A DNA stretch of 64,000 nt from Gemmatimonadota bacterium. Lineage in GTDB: Bacteria > ARS69. Positions 46,821 to 55,875 of this stretch are shown here, piece after piece. The stretch's first letter is position 1, and each line of letters opens with the position of its first letter. Where the stretch lies: NCBI GenBank assembly GCA_030747075.1, contig JASLLL010000002.1, positions 101,821-165,820 of the forward strand. The letters run 5' to 3'. The position numbers and the translations under genes were made by a program. The notes under the pieces were generated by a model, which was not told where the DNA came from, searched no databases, and worked only from the letters and a program-made list of their open reading frames with translations.

Positions 46821-47690
46821 TCACTTCGTCTGTGCTTTCGGGGAGGTTTCTGCCTCGCCGGCGTCTGAACGCCAGCGTCGGATCCGCTCCTTCAACGCGT
46901 CCAGCCACTCCTGCGGGACCGTGACCGCCCCCACCGTCGAGTGGGCGCCGCGCGGGCCGTGGAAGTCGCTGCCGCCGGTCATCACCAGGTCGTTCTCCGC
47001 CGCGTACTCGGCAAACGCGCGCTCCGCGTCTTCATCATGGAGCGAGTGGCGCACCTCCACGCCGTCGAGGCCCGCCTCCACCAGGAAGTCCAGCCACTCC
47101 GGGGGACCATACACACCCGGATGCGCCGAAACCGCCGCCCCCCCCGCCCGATGCACCATGGCGATGGCGTCTACGGGAGCCGGGGAGTCCTTCGGAATGC
47201 AGGCCGGGCGGCCGTCGCCCAGATAGCGGTCGAACGCCTCGCGGTAGGTGTACACCCAGCCCGACTCCACCAGCGCACGCGCGAGATGAGGCCGGCCGAC
47301 GCCGCCTTCTCCGGCATACTCCAGCACCGCGTCCAGGCTCACCGGAACGCCAAGCTCCCCCAGACGCTCGACGATCTCTTCCGCACGCCGAAGGCGCACG
47401 GTGCGCAAGCGCTTCTGGAGTTCCGCGATCTCCGGGTGCGCGGGGTCGAACCCGTATCCCAGAATATGAACATCGACCTCTCCCTCCAGCGTGGAGATCT
47501 CGATGCCCGAGAGCACTTCCACACCGCAGTCCCTCCCGCAAGCCATGGCCCGGGGGACACCCGCCACCGAGTCGTGGTCGGTGAGCGCGATCGCCTTGAG
47601 CCCCGCATGGGCCGCCGCGCTGACTACCTTCTCCGGCGGCCAGTCGCCATCCGACTGGTTGGAGTGAATGTGCAGGTCCGCAATGCCCAT
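46821..47690 (-). CDS. PHP-domain phosphoesterase
   Basis: The start MGIADLHIHSNQSDGD puts the first metal-binding HxH at residue 7; the longer frame upstream is low-complexity. The 289 residues include KAIALTDHDSVAG, LSGIEISTLEGEVDVHILGYG, VGRPHLARALVESG, AVSAHPGVYG and TGGSDFHGPRGAHSTVG, the full set of PHP ligands. It is closest in layout to the YciV/RNase AM and 3',5'-nucleotide bisphosphate phosphatase group. It diverges from queG. Confidence 0.88.
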   Translation of the reverse strand: MGIADLHIHSNQSDGDWPPEKVVSAAAHAGLKAIALTDHDSVAGVPRAMACGRDCGVEVLSGIEISTLEGEVDVHILGYGFDPAHPEIAELQKRLRTVRLRRAEEIVERLGELGVPVSLDAVLEYAGEGGVGRPHLARALVESGWVYTYREAFDRYLGDGRPACIPKDSPAPVDAIAMVHRAGGAAVSAHPGVYGPPEWLDFLVEAGLDGVEVRHSLHDEDAERAFAEYAAENDLVMTGGSDFHGPRGAHSTVGAVTVPQEWLDALKERIRRWRSDAGEAETSPKAQTK

Positions 47691-47803
47691 CGGTCCGCTC
47701 CCCGGTTGCGCGACGCAAGCGTGGCATTCTCCTACCTTCGGGAGCAAAGCGCCAGCGGGGAAGCACCCGAACGCGCGCCGCCGCTCCGTGGTAATGTCCG
47801 CCC

Positions 47804-48958
47804 ATGAAACGAGATGAGAGGCGGGACGCCGTGGCCCGCGAGGCCGAAGCGCTGGGGTTTGCGCGCGCCGGGTTCGCGCCGGCGGAGCCGTGCCGGGATC
47901 GCGACCGGCTGGAGGCATGGCTGGCGGACGGGTTCCACGCCGAAATGCAGTGGATCGCCCGGCGAGTGGACCGGCGCACTGACCCCACGGTGCTCCTTCC
48001 CGGCGCGAAGACGGTGATCTCGCTCCTGACGCGCTACCTGCCGCCACCCGGGGCAGGCGCGGCGTCTCCTGTCGGGCGGGTGTCCCGATACGCCCGCGGC
48101 CGCGACTACCACAATGTGATCGCGCGGCGCATGAAGAAGCTCGCACGCGCGGTGAAGGCGGCGGACCCCGAATCCGTCACGCGGGCGCTGGTGGACTCAG
48201 GGCCAGTGCTGGAGAAGGAGTGGGCGGAGCGGGCGGGACTGGGCTGGATCGGCAAGCACACGAATCTGGTCACCGAGAGTGAGGGGTCGTGGTTCTTCGT
48301 GTCGGAACTGGTGACCACGGCGGACCTCGCCCCCTCCGGACCCGGGCACGACAACCGGTGCGAACGCTGTATCGCGTGCATCCGTGCGTGCCCGACCGGC
48401 GCCATCGTCGCTCCGTACCGCGTGGATGCGCGCCGGTGCATCTCCTACCTGACGATCGAACTCCGCGGCGCGATCCCCCGGGAACTGCGCCCGCTCGTCG
48501 GGGACTGGATCTTCGGGTGCGATCTCTGCCAGGAGGTATGCCCGTGGAACCGGTTCGCGGTGGAGACGAGCGACCCGGCGTTCGCGGCGGGAGACCGGCG
48601 TTTCCCGGAGGACATCGCGGGACTGCTGTCGCTGGCCGAAGAGGAGTTCCGTCGCCGATTCTCGGGAAGCCCCATTCGCCGGGCAGGCCGCGACGGGCTT
48701 CTTCGGAATGCATGCGTCGCGCTGGGAAACCTGGGGGACGCTTCGACACTGCCCGCGCTGGAGCGGGCGCTTCGGGACCGGGCGGCGCTGGTGCGTGCGC
48801 ACGCCGCCTGGGCCATCGGACGGATCGGGGGCACGGGGTGCCGGATTCTGGCGGAGGCGAGTGAGAGCGAAGAGGACGCCGAAGTCCGGCGGGAAATCAC
48901 GTTCGCAATCGGGGAGTGCCGGGGAGAGGCGGTCGCCCCCCCTCCTCCGGCGGAATGA
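47804..48958 (+). CDS. queG: Epoxyqueuosine reductase
   Basis: The last step of queuosine synthesis in tRNA: cobalamin- and iron-sulfur-dependent reduction of epoxyqueuosine. The 384 residues contain SRYARGRDYHNVI, the WAERAGLGWIGKHTNL region and two 4Fe-4S motifs (CERCIACIRACPTGA and CDLCQEVCPWN). A C-terminal HEAT-like repeat (LRNACVALGNLGD, VRAHAAWAIGRIGG) is normal for this family. No other que genes are in the window. Confidence 0.95.
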   Translation: MKRDERRDAVAREAEALGFARAGFAPAEPCRDRDRLEAWLADGFHAEMQWIARRVDRRTDPTVLLPGAKTVISLLTRYLPPPGAGAASPVGRVSRYARGRDYHNVIARRMKKLARAVKAADPESVTRALVDSGPVLEKEWAERAGLGWIGKHTNLVTESEGSWFFVSELVTTADLAPSGPGHDNRCERCIACIRACPTGAIVAPYRVDARRCISYLTIELRGAIPRELRPLVGDWIFGCDLCQEVCPWNRFAVETSDPAFAAGDRRFPEDIAGLLSLAEEEFRRRFSGSPIRRAGRDGLLRNACVALGNLGDASTLPALERALRDRAALVRAHAAWAIGRIGGTGCRILAEASESEEDAEVRREITFAIGECRGEAVAPPPPAE

Positions 48959-48974
48959 CCATGGGCACAGCGGG

Positions 48975-49472
48975 CTACTTGGGCGACACCATCGACCAGA
49001 CGCCGCCCTTTTCGACCCATCCGTACCGCGCGACGCCTTCCTCCTTGTGGACGGTGACCTGCGTCGTCTCCAGTGCTTCCCCGTTGTCTTTCATGAAGAT
49101 GTCGAGGTCGTAGATCTTCCCGTTTGTGGCGCGAAAGTCCGCGCAGGCGAAGTAGACATCATCACCGAGAGAGGCCAGCCGCTCCCGGTGGACCTTCACG
49201 AGTTCGAGAGCGAGCGCCTCTTTTGCCTGCGTGTCCCAGACGAGGAAGAAGCCGCCGAGGAGCGCTGACTGCGCGGCGACATACGCTTCGATGGAGTCGC
49301 CCAGTTCCTCCAGAGAGACTTCGCGGGGCGACCCGGGGTGCTCGGGGTGCTCGCCGGGGTGTTCCGGGTGCTCGCCGGGATGCTCGGGGTGCTCGGCAAG
49401 GGCGGGAAGTCCCCAGAGGCTGATCGAGAACAGGCAGGCGGAGAGGAGCAGGATACGCGGCGAGATCTTCAT
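48975..49472 (-). CDS. Small secreted protein with EHPEHPG repeats
   Basis: The 165-residue exported protein has a signal peptide (LLLSACLFSISLWGLPALA) immediately followed by three EHPEHPG heptads, and then a folded region (residues 50-165) with EAYVAAQSALLGGFFLVWDT, GDDVYFACADFRATNGKIYDLDIFM and a strand-rich end. The His/Glu-rich start looks metal-binding. The body is not a family I recognise; its repeats of GKIYDLDIFMKDNG and VTVHKEEGVARYGW resemble small cystatin/NTF2-like fold proteins, without certainty. It converges on queG, and the tandem heptads are encoded by near-identical DNA repeats, so copy number may vary. Confidence 0.65.
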   Translation of the reverse strand: MKISPRILLLSACLFSISLWGLPALAEHPEHPGEHPEHPGEHPEHPGSPREVSLEELGDSIEAYVAAQSALLGGFFLVWDTQAKEALALELVKVHRERLASLGDDVYFACADFRATNGKIYDLDIFMKDNGEALETTQVTVHKEEGVARYGWVEKGGVWSMVSPK

Positions 49473-49659
49473 CGCAAGTTCTCCAGGACGAAAGGTGCGG
49501 TCGGAAAAGCGGGATGACGCACGGTGCCCGCCACGCAGGGGAGCAAGCGCCGAACGGATGGGAAGAGTAGTCCGAACGGACGGATTGCGAAAGGTCCGGC
49601 ACGAAAAAGGGACCGGACGCCCGAAGGCAGCCGGTCCCCGATTCCAGGCGAAAGACCGC

Positions 49660-50952
49660 CTACTTCTCCGTGAGAGCGTTCAGCGGCGAGATGCGCCCGT
49701 GCAACACTCCCGATCCCGGGAAGACGGGGTCCGTTGTTCCCGCCACCCGGTGCGCCGCCGTGATCGGCGCAAGCCCCAGTCCCTCAACGAGAATCGCCAC
49801 CGACCCGACCGTTGCGGGAGTGGCCATGGAAGTGCCGCTGGCGGACGCCATGCCCTGCCCGGGATAGCAACTGAGAATACGGACGCCGGGCGCGGCCACA
49901 TGGATCTCCGGCCCCCCGCCCGAGAACTCCGCAAGCGCGTCCACCGAGTCCACCGCGGCGGCACCCAGCGTCATCGGCGAGGTGCCGGGATATGCGGCCG
50001 TTCCCCAGCCTGCGTTTCCGGCTGCGGCCACCACGGGAACCCCGCGAGACACACAGTCCGACAGGATCCGGTCGAACATCTCGACCGGCTCCGAAAGCGA
50101 GAGGCTCAGGTTCACGATGTCGGCCCCCAGCTTCCGCGTGATCTCCATGGCGCGAACGAGGTCCCAGAAGCTGCCCATGCCTTCATCGTTCAGCACCTTG
50201 ATGGGGATGATGGTGATCCCAGGCGCCACCTGAAGCGCGATCCCGGAGACATGCGTCCCGTGCCCGTAGGCTTCGTCCACATATCCGTCTCCGTCGTCGT
50301 CGATCCCGTTCTTCGTTTCCAGAGACCCCATCGTGCTTCCACCGGGAAGAAGCTCCAGGTTCGCCTTGAGAAACCGGTGGTCTGCGTCGACGCCTGTATC
50401 GAGAACCGCGACGCGAACGCCTGCGCCGGTCGCGAGCGCGTGAACCCGCGGCAGCTCCAGTCGGGCGAGCGCGTCTTGGTCTCCCGCAGTGCCGTCATCC
50501 CATTCGCCTTCGTAGAACCCGATGACGAGAGAGGCCCCTTCCAGCAGGTAGACCTCGCGGTTCGTTGCCGCCTCCTCCACTCCCGCATAGTCATCGAGTT
50601 GAGAGATGTCGACCCCCGCAGGGTTGTTGTAGAGCACCGCCACCCCGCCGTCGCACGCCTCCGTGTAGACAATCTCCAGCCCGAACATGTCCACAAGAGC
50701 CTCCGGATCCGCGCCGGGCCGCATCTTGACGACAAACTGCGTACTGTCGGGGACGACCATCTGGGGACTGGTGATTCCCATGGAACCGCCCCCAAGGTCG
50801 CCGCCCCCGCCACCATGAGACCCTCCGGTCGAGCTGCTAATGCGAGAGCGCGCCGGGTCATCGGGTGCGGTAGGGAGGCCTTGGTCCACCCCGCAGCCCG
50901 CCGCAAGCGCGGCGATCCACAGTGCGGCCAGAACTCTGGCGGAATGCTTCAT
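49660..50952 (-). CDS. Subtilisin-family (S8) lipoprotein peptidase
   Basis: The 430-residue lipoprotein has lipobox AALAAGCG, a Gly/His-rich linker (SHGGGGGDLGGGS), a propeptide-like segment (FVVKMRPGADPEALVDMFG), then the catalytic triad: Asp in RVAVLDTGVDADH, His in AYGHGTHVSGIAL, Ser in SGTSMATPATVGS, and the oxyanion Asn in AAAGNAGWG. DDDGDGYVD is a likely calcium loop between Asp and His. The C-terminus has no sorting domain. Copy c of the two-block motif lies about 170 bp upstream and reads toward this gene, so it may belong to the ECF regulon. It is anchored in the envelope and faces the periplasm or the outside. Confidence 0.9.
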   Translation of the reverse strand: MKHSARVLAALWIAALAAGCGVDQGLPTAPDDPARSRISSSTGGSHGGGGGDLGGGSMGITSPQMVVPDSTQFVVKMRPGADPEALVDMFGLEIVYTEACDGGVAVLYNNPAGVDISQLDDYAGVEEAATNREVYLLEGASLVIGFYEGEWDDGTAGDQDALARLELPRVHALATGAGVRVAVLDTGVDADHRFLKANLELLPGGSTMGSLETKNGIDDDGDGYVDEAYGHGTHVSGIALQVAPGITIIPIKVLNDEGMGSFWDLVRAMEITRKLGADIVNLSLSLSEPVEMFDRILSDCVSRGVPVVAAAGNAGWGTAAYPGTSPMTLGAAAVDSVDALAEFSGGGPEIHVAAPGVRILSCYPGQGMASASGTSMATPATVGSVAILVEGLGLAPITAAHRVAGTTDPVFPGSGVLHGRISPLNALTEK

Positions 50953-51368
50953 GATGGCGTCCTCCTCGTTCGCGGTGGGGCATTTCTCCCTGGGGGGAGA
51001 GGACTCGCCGGGGCGACCACCTGAACAGATCTATCGTACCGCAGGAGCAACCCCGACTCACGAGAATACCGGCGCACCGCGCTCCGGGCCCATCGACCCC
51101 GAGGCGCCCGCATCCTCACACAGAAGGGCCACAAGGCCACCTTCTGATACACCCTCTGGTCGCGAAAACCGTGCCGAACGGGCGGAGAGGGAGCAGCGGC
51201 GGGGAAAAACACGCCGAGGGGCCGTGGGAAGCCGGAAATCGGCAGAATCACGGACGAGGAGAAACCGCGGGCGAGGGGGATTCCGGACAGAAATGGACGA
51301 AAAGGGGCAAGTGTGTCCTGAGTCCGACGGCGGGAGCGGCTGGCGTGTGATCCGGCGACCGCCGCGGC
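50953..51368. other. Intergenic region upstream of the subtilase, with motif copy c
   Basis: This region of 416 bp has no credible coding frame. It contains one copy of the two-block motif (51122-51152), whose 5' half also forms a small hairpin (CAGAAGG/CCTTCTG). The remainder shows nothing that I can name. Confidence 0.5.
51122..51152 (-). promoter_or_regulatory. Two-block motif, copy c (upstream of the subtilase)
   Basis: Read on the minus strand: GTGTATCAG, 11 nt, GTGGCCCTTCT. The distance to the subtilase start is about 170 bp. Block spacing (16 nt between TGTATC-type and GCCCTTCT-type cores) is like -35/-10 elements. The match to copies a, b, d and e is the evidence. Confidence 0.6.
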
Positions 51369-54149
51369 CTATCCGGAAACGGCGGCAAAGGGGCCCCAGT
51401 GGAACGGATGCGGCATCGTCGCGCGGACCGCATCCCGGGCCAGAGCGGCGGCTTCCGCGGCGGGGGCACCCCCGACCCACGCGGGGTAGAACGCCGAGGC
51501 GAAAGCTCGCGACGATGCGTCATCCACTTTCCAGAGCGTAAGCACAAGCTCCCGCGCACCCGCCCCGAGCCCGGCGGTGATCCACCCGTCCATGTCGGAT
51601 CCGGGCATGTTCTCGGCAAGGCCGGATTCGCAGCTGGTGAAGTGCAGGAGCGAATCCTGAAGACGGCGTCGGTGAAGCTGCTCGAAGCCGAGCCAGCCGT
51701 CCGCCAGTCGCAGCCCGGAAAAGAGCCATCCCTGTCGGTGGAACACACCGTGCGCGGCGACATGCAGCACACCGAGACGACCGGACCCGTCACCCAGAGA
51801 GTCGCGGCGGCCGGAGACCGTCACATCGAATCCGCTGCGCCGGAGAATCGTGCCAACCTCGCGGACCTCTTTGCGGGTACCCGTTTCTCCACCGCCGAGA
51901 AGGAGCGCGCTCGGGCGAACCTTTCGGCGTCGGCTTCCGAGAAGCGCCGGGTGCGGAAGGCGGGACACACAGGGCGGCCCGTCTCCGTTCGAGACGGGCA
52001 GCGCCTGCACGGGAACGCTGTGCAGATCCCCGTGCGGGACCACGACGACATCTCGGGAAGCAAGCGACAGCGGCGTCCACAGAGCAGACCGCAGTTGCTC
52101 GACGGAACGCGTGCAGTCGTCCAGCGTCCGGTCGAGGAACTCGGCGCGTCGACGAACCGGCGCGTGAGCCGCCGTCTCCAGCGTGATGCGCAGGGGAATC
52201 CAGGTGCCGCGAAGCGCATCCTCGGCATCCGGGAGCGCGACATGCTCCACCCGCCCCCCCGACCGCACGACGAACGCGCGCCAACCGGAGGTGCCGCGAT
52301 CGTAGATCACGAGTTCGCGCCCGTGGAGGAGTCCCTTCCACTGACGGAAGGCCCGTTTCTCCCATGCGCGCCGAACGAGCGCCGGCGGACGAAGCGGCCC
52401 CTCGCCGAGTTCCACTTCCAGACGGGCCATCTCTCCGCGAAGCGCACGGAAGCGGGTGTCCTCGCCGCCGGGCGCCTCGCCTTCGGAGAGGCATTCGTCA
52501 CGAAGCCGGGCAATGGCCGTTCGCGTTTCCGGGCGAAGCTTGCGGGCGTCGCCGTGAAGCAGGTCTTCGATCAGGTTGGGGGAGCGCGCTTTCGCCACGA
52601 GATCTACGGCACGCGCAGCGGCGGAAGGCCCCCCGTGTTCGAGAACGACCTCCACCGCTTCCGCGTAGATGCGATCGCGCGCGCCGCCGGTGAGGATTCG
52701 AAGGCGGCGTGTGCCGAAACGCATGAGCAGCGTCTCGAGATCCTGCACGGAACGGCCCGCCCAGCGAACGGCTTCGCGGGAGCGCCCCAGAGCACCGAGC
52801 GCGCGGGCCGCGACTCCCGCCATGAGCGGCCGCTCCAGTCGGCCCGGGTGGTGGCGTGCGGCGCGGTGAGCTTTCTTCGCGAGAGTTGCGGCGATCCCGG
52901 GTCGGCCCGCGAGAAGATGCGCCTCCGCGGCGACCCCCCGGCAGAGCGCTCCGTCGCCAAGAGGATCTCTTCGGTCGAGGTAGCGCTGGATGCCGCGCAG
53001 GTGATGAAGCGCGCGCTCCGGGTGCCCGCCTTCCAGAAGAACCCGCGCGATCTCCAACTCCGCCCGGCGGCGGGACCACACATTCCCCACTTTCTTCCAG
53101 TAGAGGCGCGCGCGCTCCAGGTGAACCATCGCTTCCTGATGCGTGGCGGTCGTCGCAAGAAGCCGTCCGTGCAGGAACGCGGCCTGCGCGGCTTCCGACT
53201 CCATGCCCAGACCGTCGAACACGGAAAGCGCGGCGGCAGATTCCGGCTGCGCGGCCTCGGGCGCACCGACGGATGCGAAGAGCATCGCCAGTTCCCGATG
53301 GAGCCACGCGACGGCGCGCTCGTCTCCGAGCTTCGCAAAGCGTTGGCGCAGGCGGCCCACCGCTTTCACGCCGATGTCCCAGTTTCCTTCGGCGATGTCC
53401 AGTGCTGCGAGTCCCGTCTCCGCATAGGACTCCAGAAGCTGGACACCCGCCCCGCGGAACTGCTCGCGTGCGCGAAGGAACTCGCGGCGGGCGATGGAGA
53501 CACGCGCGGTCATCATGGCGATGATACCGAGATTGTACGCGCAGACGCCTGCGTCCCATGCGTTCCCGGAGCGGCGGAATATGGCCAGTGCGGCGCGGTA
53601 GCGTTCGGTGGCAAGGTCGTACTTGCCGGTGAAGAGCCACGCGTTCCCGACATTCGACTCCAGCCTGCCGCGAAGCTCCGGCGGCCCTCCGCGAAGATCC
53701 CCCACAGCCCCCCGGGCGACGGCGTGCGCGCGCTTCGGTTCGCCGCGAAGGGCCAGCGCGTGGACCCAGCCGATGGCTGCCTTTCCCGCCTCCAGCCGCT
53801 CCCCCGCCTTTCGGAAGGCAGCGTGCGCGGCGGCATACGCATCGCACGCTTCCGCCACACGACCGACCGCGGACAGCGCGTGCCCTTCCAGGCGCGCGAG
53901 CCGTGCGGCGTCTGCCGGATCCGGGTTGCGCCCTGCGACCCTTCGCATGTGGAGTACCGCATCGAGCGTCTGCGCGGGGTCCAGGCGCAGGTGCCGCAGC
54001 AGCGTGCGGTAGATCCGCTCCCAGGGCGAAAGCTCCGCTTCATCCGCCGGCACGCGCCCACCCTTCGCCCAGCGATCGGGGAGATCCCGATCGGGCGGGA
54101 GGGAAAGCAGGCGCGTGACGGCGCCACGAGTGGAGGGCTTGCGGGTCAC
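51369..54149 (-). CDS. TPR-CHAT caspase-like protease of an ECF sigma operon
   Basis: The cytoplasmic protein of 926 residues starts at a GTG in the stop of the anti-sigma gene (GTGA). Residues about 60-560 are tetratricopeptide-like helical repeats (ESNVGNAWLFTGKYDLATERYRAALAIF, DAGVCAYNLGIIAMMTARVSIAR, LAALDIAEGNWDIGVKAVG). From about residue 640 comes a CHAT domain of the caspase clan: VVVVPHGDLHSVPVQALP, catalytic His in LHVAAHGVFH (about residue 800) and Cys in LHFTSCESGLAENMPG (about 840), ending FHWGPFAAVSG. Both catalytic residues are present. Coupling with the sigma and anti-sigma genes suggests a part in signalling or anti-sigma destruction; that link is inference. Confidence 0.85.
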   Translation of the reverse strand: MTRKPSTRGAVTRLLSLPPDRDLPDRWAKGGRVPADEAELSPWERIYRTLLRHLRLDPAQTLDAVLHMRRVAGRNPDPADAARLARLEGHALSAVGRVAEACDAYAAAHAAFRKAGERLEAGKAAIGWVHALALRGEPKRAHAVARGAVGDLRGGPPELRGRLESNVGNAWLFTGKYDLATERYRAALAIFRRSGNAWDAGVCAYNLGIIAMMTARVSIARREFLRAREQFRGAGVQLLESYAETGLAALDIAEGNWDIGVKAVGRLRQRFAKLGDERAVAWLHRELAMLFASVGAPEAAQPESAAALSVFDGLGMESEAAQAAFLHGRLLATTATHQEAMVHLERARLYWKKVGNVWSRRRAELEIARVLLEGGHPERALHHLRGIQRYLDRRDPLGDGALCRGVAAEAHLLAGRPGIAATLAKKAHRAARHHPGRLERPLMAGVAARALGALGRSREAVRWAGRSVQDLETLLMRFGTRRLRILTGGARDRIYAEAVEVVLEHGGPSAAARAVDLVAKARSPNLIEDLLHGDARKLRPETRTAIARLRDECLSEGEAPGGEDTRFRALRGEMARLEVELGEGPLRPPALVRRAWEKRAFRQWKGLLHGRELVIYDRGTSGWRAFVVRSGGRVEHVALPDAEDALRGTWIPLRITLETAAHAPVRRRAEFLDRTLDDCTRSVEQLRSALWTPLSLASRDVVVVPHGDLHSVPVQALPVSNGDGPPCVSRLPHPALLGSRRRKVRPSALLLGGGETGTRKEVREVGTILRRSGFDVTVSGRRDSLGDGSGRLGVLHVAAHGVFHRQGWLFSGLRLADGWLGFEQLHRRRLQDSLLHFTSCESGLAENMPGSDMDGWITAGLGAGARELVLTLWKVDDASSRAFASAFYPAWVGGAPAAEAAALARDAVRATMPHPFHWGPFAAVSG

Positions 54150-54745
54150 TGCTTCGGATCCTCCAGCGTGAGAGTTTCCCCGTCCGGCAGATGGACCTCC
54201 AGCGTCCAGCCCGACCCCACGGCCTCGTCCAGCACGAAGTCGCCGCCGCTCGGCAGGTCCGCCCGGGCGATCACATGTTCCTGATGAATGAGCGCAATAC
54301 GGACCGCGTCGCCCGGCTTCTCCTTGCGCAGCCAGACCTTTCCCTGGATGCGCCAGCGACCGTCGCCCTTCGGGGGCGTCGCCATGATCCCGACTTCCGC
54401 CTCCGGCACCACCCGCGAGACCATACGAGTCTGCCCGGCGGCCCCCATCCCTCCACCACGAACATCGGCGGGAGCCCACGCAAGCGGGCGTGCGGCGGCG
54501 GTCAGGTCGGGCAGGAGCCTCCCGTCCGGCAGGCGTTCGACGAGTTTTCGCACGCGTTCCGGCGGCGCCACCCACTTCATCGCCTGCTTCGCCCGGAGAA
54601 GAACGCGAAGCGTCCCGACCTCGCGGCGGCAGCGAACGCAGGTGTCGTGGTGCTCCTCCAGTTCGGTTCGGCGGCGGGCCGTCCCCTTGCCCTCCAGCCA
54701 GGCGCGCCAGTCGTCCGGGGCGGGATGGTTGCGTCTTGCGGTCAC
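54146..54745 (-). CDS. Anti-sigma factor with zinc-finger (ZAS) motif
   Basis: The 199-residue partner of the ECF sigma factor has an N-terminal ZAS helix bundle with HHDTCVRC (H-x3-C-x2-C) near residue 33-40. There is no membrane segment, so it is cytoplasmic. The C-terminal half is beta-rich (GRWRIQGKVWLRKEKPGDAVRIALIHQE, GSGWTLEVHLPDGETLTLED) and looks like a small sandwich that could be the sensing part or a CHAT substrate. GTG starts and stops overlap on both sides (GTGA twice), so all three proteins are made at tied rates. Confidence 0.82.
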   Translation of the reverse strand: MTARRNHPAPDDWRAWLEGKGTARRRTELEEHHDTCVRCRREVGTLRVLLRAKQAMKWVAPPERVRKLVERLPDGRLLPDLTAAARPLAWAPADVRGGGMGAAGQTRMVSRVVPEAEVGIMATPPKGDGRWRIQGKVWLRKEKPGDAVRIALIHQEHVIARADLPSGGDFVLDEAVGSGWTLEVHLPDGETLTLEDPKQ

Positions 54746-55305
54746 GATGTCCCCTCCAGGATCTTTCTCATGCGAGCCAGACAGCGGCTTCGAATGGGGC
54801 CGATAGAACCGATGGCAAGGCCGGTCCTCCGCGAGATTTCGTCATACGGGAGCTTGCGCGCGTGCAGGAAGAGAAGCCGCAGGAGCTTCTCGCACTTCCC
54901 GCCCAGTTGTGTGAGGGCGTCCTCCAGCCGAAGGCGGCTCTCCGCGTCCTCGACGACCGTGTCGGGGAGTGCCGCGGGGTCCACCATGTCGGCGGAGATG
55001 TCCGGGAGCATCCGGCGCCTCCGAATGGCGACCTTGTAGGAGAGCCGTCTCGTGGCCACGATGAACCATCGGGGAAGCGCCTCGGCATTGCGAATGCGCG
55101 GAATCGAACGGTGGAGCTCCAGCCATACATCCTGAAACACATCGCCCGCGTCCTCTTCTCCGAGGCCCACTTCCAGGGCCGTCGAGTAGACGAGATTCTG
55201 ATAACGCAGGACCAGTCTCTTCCAGGCGGCCTCGTCGCCTTCGGCGCAAAGTCGGAGAAGCGTCTCATTGCTCTCCTTGTTCTGCGGGGGCGAGCTGTCG
55301 GCCAT
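54742..55305 (-). CDS. ECF-family RNA polymerase sigma factor
   Basis: Sigma-70 family regulator with only regions 2 and 4. The start is MADSSPPQNKES with GAGGAG upstream; a GTG nine codons earlier is less likely. The 187 residues contain region 2 (DEAAWKRLVLRYQNLVYSTAL, EEDAGDVFQDVWLELHRSI, LPRWFIVATRRLSYKVA) and region 4 (LRLLFLHARKLPYDEISRRTGLAIGSIGPIRSRCLARMRKIL). It is followed by its probable anti-sigma factor and the CHAT protease. Copies of the two-block motif lie 158 and about 750 bp upstream, reading toward it, which suggests autoregulation. Confidence 0.92.
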   Translation of the reverse strand: MADSSPPQNKESNETLLRLCAEGDEAAWKRLVLRYQNLVYSTALEVGLGEEDAGDVFQDVWLELHRSIPRIRNAEALPRWFIVATRRLSYKVAIRRRRMLPDISADMVDPAALPDTVVEDAESRLRLEDALTQLGGKCEKLLRLLFLHARKLPYDEISRRTGLAIGSIGPIRSRCLARMRKILEGTS

Positions 55306-55462
55306 CCTCTCCTCGGGGATCCACGGGAGCACAAGAGTCTCAGGGAATCCTAGCGGATCGGATGATTCCTGGCAAAGACGCCGGGCGCCTGCCCCGAGAG
55401 GCGAGTGCCCGGCCGCAACAGGTCATCCCCGCCGCGCCGGCCCACTTGGGTCTCTCCCGGCA

Positions 55463-55494
55463 AGAAGGGCGCGGGAGCCGCGCTCCTGATACAC
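55463..55494 (-). promoter_or_regulatory. Two-block motif, copy b (upstream of the sigma gene)
   Basis: On the minus strand: GTGTATCAG, 12 nt, CGCGCCCTTCT. It lies 158 bp upstream of the sigma start and is the best candidate for an autoregulatory promoter. Confidence 0.6.
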
Positions 55495-55502
55495 CGAAGG
55501 TT

Positions 55503-55875
55503 GTGTTCTGAAGAGGTTGTTTTTCTCCGCCCCCCCCTTCAGGTTCTGTCCATTGGGGTAACTTCCGTTTGGGCTAGAGGTTAGCAGACATGGCCGTGGC
55601 TGGCTCCGCGTGGAATCGGACGAAAGAGAGCCGGGGTGGGGAGTATTCGGGCAGATTGGGGACCGATGTCGCCGCCGATCCTCCGGCCGGTCCTCTCCCC
55701 GGGAGGGAGCGGTCAGGAGGCGTCTGACGCACGGAAGGCCCGCGCCCGGGGTTGCGAGAGCTCAATTCATTGGGTCGTCGTGAGATGCGCCGCCAAAGAG
55801 CCGAACCGTTGCCTCGAGGATCATGTCGGCCCCGGCAACCTGGACCCTACTTCTTCAACAACCTCTTCAGAACAC
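55503..55875. repeat. Perfect 19-bp inverted repeats flanking 335 bp
   Basis: The left arm 55503-55521 reads GTGTTCTGAAGAGGTTGTT; the right arm 55857-55875 is its exact reverse complement. The interior has no credible gene and no target-site duplication is visible at the outer ends. It may be a MITE-like non-autonomous element or a large non-coding RNA stem. Confidence 0.6.

Noticed and set aside
49320..49400. Tandem repeat considered as a CRISPR-like array
   Set aside because: The repeats are in-frame coding heptads (EHPEHPG) with no unique spacers.
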